DNA of 6,283 nucleotides from an uncultured bacterium (GTDB lineage Bacteria > Acidobacteriota > UBA890), in contig CALAKE010000703.1 in assembly GCA_937922775.1 (NCBI GenBank), forward strand, positions 1 through 6,283, in the 5' to 3' direction. Under the pieces are notes generated by a model. It was not told the DNA's origin. It made no database searches and worked only from the letters and a program-made list of their open reading frames with translations. Made by a program: the position numbers and the translations under genes. Numbering within the stretch: the first letter of the stretch is position 1; the number at the start of each line of letters is the position of its first letter. Positions 1 through 5,867 of the stretch are shown one piece after another.

Positions 1-2129
1 TCCGTCCAATGGCTGCCGCCGTCGACGCTGAAATAGACCCCGAACTCGGTCCCCACGAAGAGCAGGTCCTCGTCGAGATGGTCTTGCACAATCGACCAGG
101 TGCCGGATCGTTCGGGCAGGTTGCGGGTGATGTCAGTCCAGGTCTCGCCGCGGTCGCCGCTCACCATCACCCAGGGGCGAAAATCGCCGCGCTGGAAGTT
201 GTTGAACGTCGCAAACACGACGTCGGCGTCGCGACGTGAGGCGAACAAGTCCGTTGCGTAGCTGTTCTCAGGAAGTCCGGGAATGCCGTCGATTGTCCGC
301 CACGCCGCGCCGCCATTCTCTGACACATGTACGAGGCCGTCGTCGGTGCCGACATATAGCAACCCCTCGACCAGCGGCGATTCATCGAGGGCTGAGATCA
401 CGCTCAGCGCGGTCGTGTAAAGGTGCCGGCCGACCGCGTCCTCAGGCCATAGCCTGCCCATAACCGGAATCGCGTCTCGGTCGAGCTGACGAGTCAAGTC
501 CGGGCTGATCGGGTTCCATGTGTCACCGCGGTCGTCGCTGCGATAGAGCCGGTTGCCAGCGTAGTAGATCCGTCCGGAAGCGTGCGGGCTGACAACCAGC
601 GGACTGTCCCAGTGCCATCGGCCGGGATCCACAGGTTCCGATTCTTCCTCTCCCTCGCCACGTTGGGGCGGCTTGACGGGTCGAATGTCGGTCCGCTGAC
701 CGGTCGTGAGGTTCAGTCGTCCGAGGTTTCCGTTCTGGGACTGTGCATAGACAATCTCGGGCTGGTCGGGGTCGAAATAGGCCTGAAATCCATCCCCGCC
801 GCCGACCTCGAACCAATCGCTGGTGCGAATCCCGACCCGGTTGAGCGTGCGGGACGGGCCACAGATCGTGCCGTTGTCCTGAGCGCCTCCACAAACGAAA
901 TAGAACGGTCGCGTCTCATCAGCGGAAACACGGTAAAACTGCGACAGGGGTAGGTTGGTGAAATGTCGCCAGGTCGCCCCGAGGTCGAAGGTCTCATAGA
1001 GTCCGCCGTCGTTGCCGATCCACATGTGATTCGGGTCGTCTTCGTCGAATACGATCTCGTGGTGGTCAACATGGATAGCGAAATCCATCTCTTCCCAGGT
1101 CGCGCCCCCGTCGCTGCTGCGGGTAATAGGAACCTCGATATTCCAGATGGTGTCGTGCTGATGCGGATCGACGAAGATCTCGCCGTAATACTGCGGATCG
1201 CCTCCGGAGTAATCGCTCCTCCGCTCCCAGACAGCACCTCCATCTTCCGAACGGAAGAAACCGCCGTGCTCGCCTTGCGCCACGACGAGCGCGTAGACAC
1301 GTTCGGGTTGTCTCTTGTCGACACCCAGCGCGATGCGCCCCATGTCGACCGTAGGCAACCCATTCTCGATGCGCTCCCAGGTTGTCCCGGCGTCGGTCGA
1401 TTTGAAGATGCCCGCCTCAGGACCGCCGCCTATCGTCTGCCCCACGGCACGTCGGCGCTGATAGGCGGCAGCGTAGATGATGTCGGGGTCCTCCGGGTGA
1501 AAGACGGCGTCGGTGATGCCGGTATCGTCGGTGACATGCAGCACTCGAGTCCAGCTCCGCCCTCCGTCTGTCGTCTTGTAGAGTCCACGGTCTCCCCCTG
1601 AGTTCCACAGGGGGCCGGCGGCTGCGACGTAGACCACGTCGGAATCGCGGGGGTCGATGAGGATGCGCTGGATCTTCTGTGAGTCCTCGAGCCCTACCCT
1701 CTCCCACGTAATACCGGCATCAGTCGATTTGTAGACGCCATCGCCGTACGAAGTGCTTCGGTTGTGCGTGTTTTCGCCGGTGCCCAGCCAAACGACGTTC
1801 GAGTTACGAGGATCGACGATCACGGCACCCAGAGAATACGAGGGGTACTCGTCGAAGATCGGCGTCCACGTGTTGCCTCGATTGATCGTCTTCCACAATC
1901 CCCCGGAGCCCACTGTGAGATACCAGACGTTGTCGTCGTTCGGGTCGATCTCCAGATCGGAAATCCGACCGGTCGTCAGGCTCGGACCGATGCCGCGAAA
2001 CTCGAGCCCGCGGAAGACCTCGGCGCTCATGCGCCCGACACTCTGTTGCGCCTGGGGTGACGAGGCTCCAACAAGCAGGATCCCAAGGGCAAAAAGAACG
2101 AGGACTGCGCGGTGCAGAATGTTTCTCAT
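1..2129 (-). CDS. Exported Asp-box (BNR / VPS10-sortilin-like) beta-propeller protein, 3' end beyond the window
   Basis: Reading the minus strand from the ATG at 2129 gives 709 uninterrupted codons to the window edge, so the C-terminus is missing. Residues 1-28 form a signal peptide: R2/R7, then a hydrophobic run AVLVLFALGILLVGA, with cleavage near PQAQ. The rest is repeated propeller blades carrying Asp boxes (S-x-D-x-G-x-T-W). I see about eleven, at roughly residues 80, 134, 185, 243, 293, 337, 379, 530, 602, 656 and 701 (for example KSTDAGITW, RSSDGGATW). Family hallmarks include DHHEIVFDEDDPNHMWIGND (about 356-373) and GGAQDNGTICGP (about 414-425). In this family (sortilin/VPS10-like, WD40/YVTN/BNR-like) full proteins are often about 1000-1100 residues, so perhaps 300-400 residues lie outside. 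Asp boxes are structural and do not prove sialidase activity, and no catalytic residues were identified. The likely role is ligand or protein binding in the periplasm or at the surface. A Shine-Dalgarno-like AGGTGAGG lies 4 bases before the ATG. The exported peptidase gene is 139 bases upstream. Family call is firm, function is not. Confidence 0.93.
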   Translation of the reverse strand, partial: MRNILHRAVLVLFALGILLVGASSPQAQQSVGRMSAEVFRGLEFRGIGPSLTTGRISDLEIDPNDDNVWYLTVGSGGLWKTINRGNTWTPIFDEYPSYSLGAVIVDPRNSNVVWLGTGENTHNRSTSYGDGVYKSTDAGITWERVGLEDSQKIQRILIDPRDSDVVYVAAAGPLWNSGGDRGLYKTTDGGRSWTRVLHVTDDTGITDAVFHPEDPDIIYAAAYQRRRAVGQTIGGGPEAGIFKSTDAGTTWERIENGLPTVDMGRIALGVDKRQPERVYALVVAQGEHGGFFRSEDGGAVWERRSDYSGGDPQYYGEIFVDPHQHDTIWNIEVPITRSSDGGATWEEMDFAIHVDHHEIVFDEDDPNHMWIGNDGGLYETFDLGATWRHFTNLPLSQFYRVSADETRPFYFVCGGAQDNGTICGPSRTLNRVGIRTSDWFEVGGGDGFQAYFDPDQPEIVYAQSQNGNLGRLNLTTGQRTDIRPVKPPQRGEGEEESEPVDPGRWHWDSPLVVSPHASGRIYYAGNRLYRSDDRGDTWNPISPDLTRQLDRDAIPVMGRLWPEDAVGRHLYTTALSVISALDESPLVEGLLYVGTDDGLVHVSENGGAAWRTIDGIPGLPENSYATDLFASRRDADVVFATFNNFQRGDFRPWVMVSGDRGETWTDITRNLPERSGTWSIVQDHLDEDLLFVGTEFGVYFSVDGGSHWT

Positions 2130-2133
2130 CGAT

Positions 2134-2141
2134 CCTCACCT
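2134..2141 (-). promoter_or_regulatory. Ribosome binding site of the propeller gene
   Basis: On the minus strand, AGGTGAGG lies 4 bases before the ATG at 2129. The signal peptide begins directly at this ATG, which supports it as the start. A competing upstream GTG inside this element is in another frame and does not lead into the propeller. Confidence 0.6.
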
Positions 2142-2198
2142 GGTTGGGGACCGCTCCCCCGCGAGTGGCGAACTACTGCGGGCGAGAGGTCCTGGGCT

Positions 2199-2219
2199 AC
2201 GGCGGCGCGTGGCCGCCGT
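2199..2219. other. GC-rich hairpin between the peptidase and propeller genes
   Basis: ACGGCGGC and GCCGCCGT form a perfect 8-bp stem around a 5-base loop (GCGTG), 50 bases after the peptidase stop codon. Neither strand has a T run after it, so it is not a standard intrinsic terminator. It could protect the 3' end of the upstream message, reduce read-through, or be incidental to the high GC. The remainder of the 139-base gap (2130-2268) has a GTC-rich simple stretch near 2246-2260 and no promoter I can defend. Confidence 0.35.
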
Positions 2220-2268
2220 CGATCATGTCGTCGCTTGACACGTCTGTCGTCGTCGCCGTCTAACGCGT

Positions 2269-4491
2269 CTACTCAGAAACTACGATCCAGCCGACTTCCT
2301 CTAGAATCCTCAGGTAGTCCATTACCTGCTGGTCCTGAAGATCGTCGCCGGTGAGCGCGGCCACACGGTTGCGGATCTCCGCCACCGACCGATCACCGTT
2401 GACGAAGTTGAGGATCTGGCTTGTCTGGCCTCGCGCCAGACCGATCTCTTCGAGAGCGTCAGGATGCTCCTCCATGTAGGCACGATAGGCGTCTGTCCGT
2501 GTCAGGCTGAACTGCAGCCTCCGTACATCAGGAGCCAAATCTGGGACCGCCAGAAACTGTGACTCGGCCGGCCCTGGCACGGGCGTTTGCGGCTCCGGGG
2601 CACCGAGCCTCGCCGCCCGCAGACGCGCCGAGCCCATGAGCTGATCTCGCAGGGCCTGGTGGTACAGCTCCCACTGCGATATGCGATCGTAGACTGCGGC
2701 CTGTGCCGCTGTGCTGCCGGTGTATATCTCCTGGACCGAGGCCAGCGCATCGAGCTCCCGCTGAATCGCCGCGTTCACTCGGTTGAGAGCGTTCGCCAGG
2801 GCCGTGTCGACAGCCTCTGCCTCGGCAGCATCGATCAGCGCGAGAGCCTGAGGCAGACCGCGCTCGGCGACACGCGCGTAGCCGAAATCAGAAACCGCGT
2901 CGAGCATCCGCCCGATTCGCTCGTCACTGAGGTCGGCCGCAGCCAGTGCGGTAGCAGCGCCGATGAAGGCGACGCGCTTCATCTCTGTGGGGTCCGCCTT
3001 GTCCGGGGTATCGACGTCCGCGTGGTACCACTGATCCGGCCAGGTAAAAAACTCGATGGCCGGAATCGCCACCGAAGGATTGTTGAAGCAGATGTGGTCG
3101 CTGCCGCCCGTAGCCTCGTGGATATAGAAACGGAAGGCATCGATCGAGCCGTTCTTCTCCCACATCGGCTTGGGAAAGTACTGGCCTCCCGGCCGCCCGC
3201 GTGGCGAATCTGGCAAATAGACGATGTCGTTGGTGCGCCACACGTAGTTCATGACGGCCTTCGACAGGCCGTCCAGATAGCTCGGCAGGTGCGACGGCGT
3301 CTCGCTCATGGTGAACAGGGAGTTATTCTTGCGCAGCCCCTCGGTCACCATGTCCATGTTGATGTTGATGCTCAGGCGGTCGACCCAATCGGGATCGTTG
3401 GCGATGAACTCATAGGTGCCTGAAATCTCGTTGGGCCAGAGGAAATACATGGTCCGTCGTGGCCGCTCGATCTGGCCACTCTCAATCAGATGGTGCAGGG
3501 CGCGCAGGATCTCGAGCTGAACGACTGGCCCGCCCATGTTGTCGTTCGCGCCGCGCTTCGTATACCCCTCGAACAGGTGGCCGGTGAAGATCACGCCCGG
3601 GGCGTCGGGCTCCGTTCCCGGAATCCAGGCGAACACGGCCTCGTACTTGTTTTCATGCTCGTCGATCTGGGCGCTCATCCGCACAGTGAGCTCGATGCCG
3701 CGCTCGACATCCTCGAGGAGCTCGGACCACTGACGCCAGGAGACGGACATTCCCATCGTCAGGTTGGCGAAATCGGCGTAGGAGCCTCGTGAGTAGACAA
3801 CCGAATTCGGGTCGAGATAACGCTCGCGCGAGCTGAACGAGATGACGCCTTCGAGGCCGAGCTCGTCGAGAGCCTGCGCAGCCTCGCCGCGAGGATGCGA
3901 CCACATGAGGGCTATCTTGCCAGCGAAGGGAAGATGCTCTGAGGACTCGCCCTCGGTTACCTCCCCCTCGGCCTCATGTTCATGAAGCTGGCCCGCCTCG
4001 GCCTTGTGGGCCGCCATCTCTCGGAGCTGATCGGCGTTCATGGGGGGCAGGTAGATCAGCCTGCCCGTAGTCTCGCCCGACTGCGAACCCGAAGCGACCA
4101 ATGCCGCGTCCGCACCAATGCGCGCCACGCGTCGAGGCTCCGGCTCGACGACCCAGAGCTCCCCCGCCGTCGGGTATGAAAAGGTGCCTTCGGCCGGGAG
4201 GCGATCGAGTCGCACCGTTTCGATACCGTAGCGTCGCACGAGATCGAAGAGCTCGGCGGCCTCGAAGAACGTATCGGTGAACTCCTCCGGCTCCCGCAGC
4301 CAAGGAGCGCCAGCCAGCTTCACCATGTTGTTGAAAGCCATCTGACCGGAGATCTCATTGGTCAGAAGCGTCAGGATCTCCTGCTCGAGGGGAGTCTCGA
4401 GCGGATCCTGTGCGCGCACAGCCGCCGGCAACAAGAACCCGGCGACAACAAGAAGGGTAGCGAGGCCGACCCAGCGATTCTGCGTGTCCAT
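2269..4491 (-). CDS. Exported M28-like zinc metallopeptidase with PA-like region and C-terminal PqqD-like module
   Basis: The product has 740 residues. Residues 1-27 are a signal peptide (hydrophobic GLATLLVVAGFLLPAA, cleavage after VRA). Residues about 85-250 look like a protease-associated (PA) region (GKIALMW near 191, LGLEGVISFS near 211), with a His/Glu-rich loop at about 161-187. The M28-like catalytic part runs about 280-515: GH305LFEG, GAND317NMGG, WPNE355ISG, NMD380M, GGSDH466ICF, YH490ADVDTPDK. These match the order of M28 metal and catalytic residues (His, Asp, general-base Glu, Asp, His). However, the HxD motif reads HLF and the usual EE pair reads EI, a pattern closer to divergent M28-related (DUF4910-like) peptidases than to classic aminopeptidases. 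A helical stretch (about 515-620) and Pro-rich linker (630-645) follow, then a C-terminal winged-helix-like segment (about 683-740: VNGDRSVAEI, YLRILEEVGWI). The GGAG Shine-Dalgarno sits 7 bases before the ATG. It probably cleaves peptides outside the cytoplasm, but the substrate is unknown. It lies upstream of the propeller gene and may be co-transcribed with it. Confidence 0.92.
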   Translation of the reverse strand: MDTQNRWVGLATLLVVAGFLLPAAVRAQDPLETPLEQEILTLLTNEISGQMAFNNMVKLAGAPWLREPEEFTDTFFEAAELFDLVRRYGIETVRLDRLPAEGTFSYPTAGELWVVEPEPRRVARIGADAALVASGSQSGETTGRLIYLPPMNADQLREMAAHKAEAGQLHEHEAEGEVTEGESSEHLPFAGKIALMWSHPRGEAAQALDELGLEGVISFSSRERYLDPNSVVYSRGSYADFANLTMGMSVSWRQWSELLEDVERGIELTVRMSAQIDEHENKYEAVFAWIPGTEPDAPGVIFTGHLFEGYTKRGANDNMGGPVVQLEILRALHHLIESGQIERPRRTMYFLWPNEISGTYEFIANDPDWVDRLSININMDMVTEGLRKNNSLFTMSETPSHLPSYLDGLSKAVMNYVWRTNDIVYLPDSPRGRPGGQYFPKPMWEKNGSIDAFRFYIHEATGGSDHICFNNPSVAIPAIEFFTWPDQWYHADVDTPDKADPTEMKRVAFIGAATALAAADLSDERIGRMLDAVSDFGYARVAERGLPQALALIDAAEAEAVDTALANALNRVNAAIQRELDALASVQEIYTGSTAAQAAVYDRISQWELYHQALRDQLMGSARLRAARLGAPEPQTPVPGPAESQFLAVPDLAPDVRRLQFSLTRTDAYRAYMEEHPDALEEIGLARGQTSQILNFVNGDRSVAEIRNRVAALTGDDLQDQQVMDYLRILEEVGWIVVSE

Positions 4492-4646
4492 GTTTCTTCT
4501 CCGCTAGGGGTGACAGAGAGCTTGGCGAATCCGCGGCGCGAGGACGCACACGAAATGGGCGCGGCCCCCACGCCTACACACCGTCCTAACCCAGCGGCAG
4601 GACAATGGCAAGCGCGAGGCGGGACGAGCGCTCCTGGCCGGAAATG

Positions 4647-4688
4647 CGAAACGCCCCGCCCGGGCAATGCCCGGAACGGGGCGTTTCG
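4647..4688 (-). terminator. Strong hairpin terminator downstream of the cold-shock gene
   Basis: CGAAACGCCCCG (4647-4658) pairs perfectly with CGGGGCGTTTCG (4677-4688) over 12 bp. Inside it, CCGGGC and GCCCGG form a further 6-bp stem around a 3-base loop. Read on the minus strand it begins 34 bases after the cold-shock stop codon and ends with GTTT inside the stem, followed by CATTTC, an A-stem/T-stem design typical of intrinsic terminators. Being symmetrical it could stop transcription from either side. It separates the cold-shock unit from the peptidase gene. Confidence 0.8.
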
Positions 4689-4722
4689 AAAGTCGTTAGA
4701 CTTACTAACTCCTAATCAGCAG

Positions 4723-4923
4723 CTATGCGGGGCGAACGTTATCAGCGGCCGGACCCTTGGGGCCGTCCTTGATCTCGAACTCCACGCTCTGACCTTCGCT
4801 CAGGGACTTGTAACCACTGCCCTGAATCGCGGAGTGGTGGACAAAGACGTCCGGGCCGTCCGGCTGCTCAATGAAGCCGAAGCCTTTGGAGTCGTTGAAC
4901 CACTTCACGGTACCTGTGGCCAT
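4723..4923 (-). CDS. CspA-family cold-shock protein, 66 residues
   Basis: A single OB-fold cold-shock domain fills the whole protein, which has the usual length for the family (about 65-70 residues). It starts MATGTVKWFNDSKGFGFIEQ, with the RNP1 motif KGFGFI at residues 13-18 and the RNP2 motif VFVHHS at 26-31. The C-terminal end SVEFEIKDGPKGPAADNVRP is the standard last strand (GPKGPAAxNV). Such proteins bind single-stranded RNA and DNA in the cytoplasm and act as RNA chaperones or transcription antiterminators. The frame stays open for 23 codons upstream, but the ATG at 4923 is chosen because a strong AGGAGGG lies 8 bases before it and because homologues begin exactly here. The gene lies between an upstream terminator (4991-5023) and a downstream one (4647-4688), so it is probably its own unit. 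Paralogues are common, so I do not give a specific csp letter. Whether this one is cold-induced cannot be told from sequence. Confidence 0.97.
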   Translation of the reverse strand: MATGTVKWFNDSKGFGFIEQPDGPDVFVHHSAIQGSGYKSLSEGQSVEFEIKDGPKGPAADNVRPA

Positions 4924-4931
4924 GTGCTTGG

Positions 4932-4938
4932 CCCTCCT
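4932..4938 (-). promoter_or_regulatory. Ribosome binding site that sets the cold-shock start
   Basis: Minus-strand AGGAGGG lies 8 bases before the ATG at 4923, a near-perfect Shine-Dalgarno at good spacing. It rules in the 66-residue product over a 23-residue N-terminal extension in the same frame, whose sequence does not resemble the family. Confidence 0.85.
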
Positions 4939-4990
4939 TCTGTTGGGTTGTCCTAAGTAGCTGCTCGCTGACAGAAGAAAAGCCGGGCAC

Positions 4991-5023
4991 AAAAAACGCC
5001 GCCCGTTGCAGCTTCGGCGGCTT
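4991..5023 (-). terminator. Intrinsic terminator between ridA-like and cold-shock genes
   Basis: On the minus strand, GCCGCC (5021-5016) and GGCGGC (5003-4998) form a perfect 6-bp GC stem with a 12-base loop. One G and then six Ts (4996-4991) follow. This is the textbook layout of a rho-independent terminator for leftward transcription. It lies about 190 bases after the ridA-like stop codon and about 70 bases before the cold-shock start. It could end the ridA-like transcript or, if the cold-shock promoter lies to its right, act within the cold-shock leader. Confidence 0.7.
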
Positions 5024-5029
5024 GCCTAC

Positions 5030-5095
5030 TGATTTCCGTCCTAAAGCAAACTACAACACTGTGGAAAAGGTAACACAAAACTCCACGTCTAGCGA
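5030..5095 (-). promoter_or_regulatory. AT-rich stretch, possible cold-shock promoter region
   Basis: This stretch is clearly poorer in GC than its surroundings. The minus strand contains GTTTTGTGTTACC, TTTTCC, TTGTAGTTT and GCTTTAGGAC. These give several weak -35/-10-like pairings (for example TTGTGT, then TGTAGT 17 bases on) but no clear consensus. It is the best candidate for a leftward promoter in the 291-base gap between the two genes. If used, the terminator at 4991-5023 would lie in the cold-shock leader. The remainder of the gap (5096-5214) shows only a GCGATCGC palindrome near 5174. Confidence 0.25.
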
Positions 5096-5214
5096 CCATT
5101 TCAGGGGCACTGCCCCCTCACCCGTCGCCTGCCTTCACCGGCACGTTATCTCAGGCGTCAACCGAAAATACGCCGCGATCGCACCATGAGATAGGACACG
5201 GAAGAAACTCAGCC

Positions 5215-5676
5215 TCAGCGCTTCACTGCAATTCCTGTCAGCTCGAACCGACCTCCCCGCAACAGAGGACCCGAACCGATAAATGCGCGCGCTGGGTAGT
5301 GGTCGGTGAAGTAGGTGCGATAGATAGCGTTGAACTCGTCATAGAGCGTCAGGTCGGGACAATAGATGCGTACCTGGACCAGGTCGTCCATGGTCATACC
5401 GACCATCTCGAGCCTCGTCTTCATACTGTCCAACACGATCCTGATTTCCTGCTCGACGTCTTCCGGCGGAGCGCCGGTTGCCGGATCCACGCCGATAGCG
5501 CCGGAGAGGTAGAGCGTATCGCCCACCAAGACAGCGTTGCTGTACGGCAGGTCGTCGCTCCGACCCGGCAGATTGAGATATTGGGGCGTGGTCGAGGTTT
5601 GGGTGGCCCCAACAGTGGCCAGCGCCACCAACGCGGCCAACCCGGAAGCGATCAACGCAACACGCAAGCCTCTCAT
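5215..5676 (-). CDS. RidA/YjgF/YER057c/UK114-family protein with a signal peptide
   Basis: The product has 153 residues: an N-terminal signal peptide of about 24 residues (MRGLR, then VALIASGLAALVALATVGA, cleavage near VGA/TQT) followed by a full Rid domain. Family features are PYSNAV (about 44-49), LYLSGAIGVDPATG (about 55-68), a central amphipathic helix, and PAR130AF with FE145LTGIAV near the C-terminus. R130 and E145 align with Arg105 and Glu120 of Escherichia coli RidA, the residues associated with binding the carboxylate and with hydrolysing 2-aminoacrylate-type imines, so deaminase chemistry is possible. Family members are mostly cytosolic trimers of about 125-130 residues. The extra length here is the export signal, which points to the periplasm, where the usual role of clearing reactive enamines is less obvious. 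The start is supported by AGGAGG 5 bases before the ATG. The gene has 191 bases upstream to the anchor Q gene and probably ends at the terminator at 4991-5023. Confidence 0.93.
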   Translation of the reverse strand: MRGLRVALIASGLAALVALATVGATQTSTTPQYLNLPGRSDDLPYSNAVLVGDTLYLSGAIGVDPATGAPPEDVEQEIRIVLDSMKTRLEMVGMTMDDLVQVRIYCPDLTLYDEFNAIYRTYFTDHYPARAFIGSGPLLRGGRFELTGIAVKR

Positions 5677-5681
5677 GAGAT

Positions 5682-5687
5682 CCTCCT
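5682..5687 (-). promoter_or_regulatory. Ribosome binding site of the ridA-like gene
   Basis: A perfect AGGAGG on the minus strand lies 5 bases before the ATG at 5676. It fixes the start so that the signal peptide is part of the product and is not an over-long annotation. Confidence 0.8.
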
Positions 5688-5699
5688 GAATGGTCTGCT

Positions 5700-5719
5700 G
5701 AGCCGGACCTGTCCGACTC
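5700..5719 (-). other. Hairpin in the ridA-like leader
   Basis: On the minus strand GAGTCGGA and TCCGGCTC form an 8-bp stem (one G-U pair) with a 4-base loop, ending 12 bases before the Shine-Dalgarno. No T run follows, so it is not a terminator. It could influence translation or mRNA stability, or be chance. The rest of the gap 5720-5867 shows a TGTGATAGCT that is vaguely extended -10-like near 5735-5745 but no matching -35. Confidence 0.3.
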
Positions 5720-5867
5720 GCCGAAGGAGGCTGAAAGCTATCACACGGGAGAGAAAAGGCCAGGGGTTGGCGTAGAAGCCAAAGGGGGCACTCAGGAGGA
5801 ATGGAGGTCGGGTTACTCGGGGCTGGGCCAGACGTGAATCTCTGCGCCCACTGATTACTTGCGCTCG

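Noticed and set aside
713..1363. A 216-codon minus-strand frame within the propeller gene
   Set aside because: It is in a shifted frame of the Asp-box protein, Ser/Arg/Thr-rich with no recognisable motif. The real frame gives clear blade repeats.
963..1601. A 212-codon plus-strand frame opposite the propeller gene
   Set aside because: It is antisense to the Asp-box repeats, and its apparent regularity reflects those repeats on the other strand.
1..2129. Sialidase (neuraminidase) activity for the Asp-box protein
   Set aside because: Asp boxes are shared by many propellers. The Arg triad, Tyr and Asp of sialidases could not be identified, and the QDNG and DHH hallmarks point to the sortilin/VPS10-like group.
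1804..2139. A minus-strand frame starting just upstream of the propeller ATG
   Set aside because: It starts 10 bases upstream in another frame and lacks a signal peptide or domain. The overlapping frame at 2129 gives the signal peptide and blades.
2587..3423. A 278-codon plus-strand frame opposite the peptidase gene
   Set aside because: It lies wholly antisense to a well-supported M28-like gene, has no domain pattern, is rich in Arg/Val/His as expected from a GC-rich opposite strand, and has no ribosome binding site.
4510..4956. A 148-codon plus-strand frame across the cold-shock gene and its terminator
   Set aside because: It covers the antisense of a certain cold-shock gene and a hairpin terminator, and shows no protein family pattern.
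5801..5854. A 17-codon plus-strand frame preceded by AGGAGGA
   Set aside because: The Shine-Dalgarno-like sequence directly abuts the ATG, leaving no spacing. The product is tiny and featureless, and all other genes run the opposite way.
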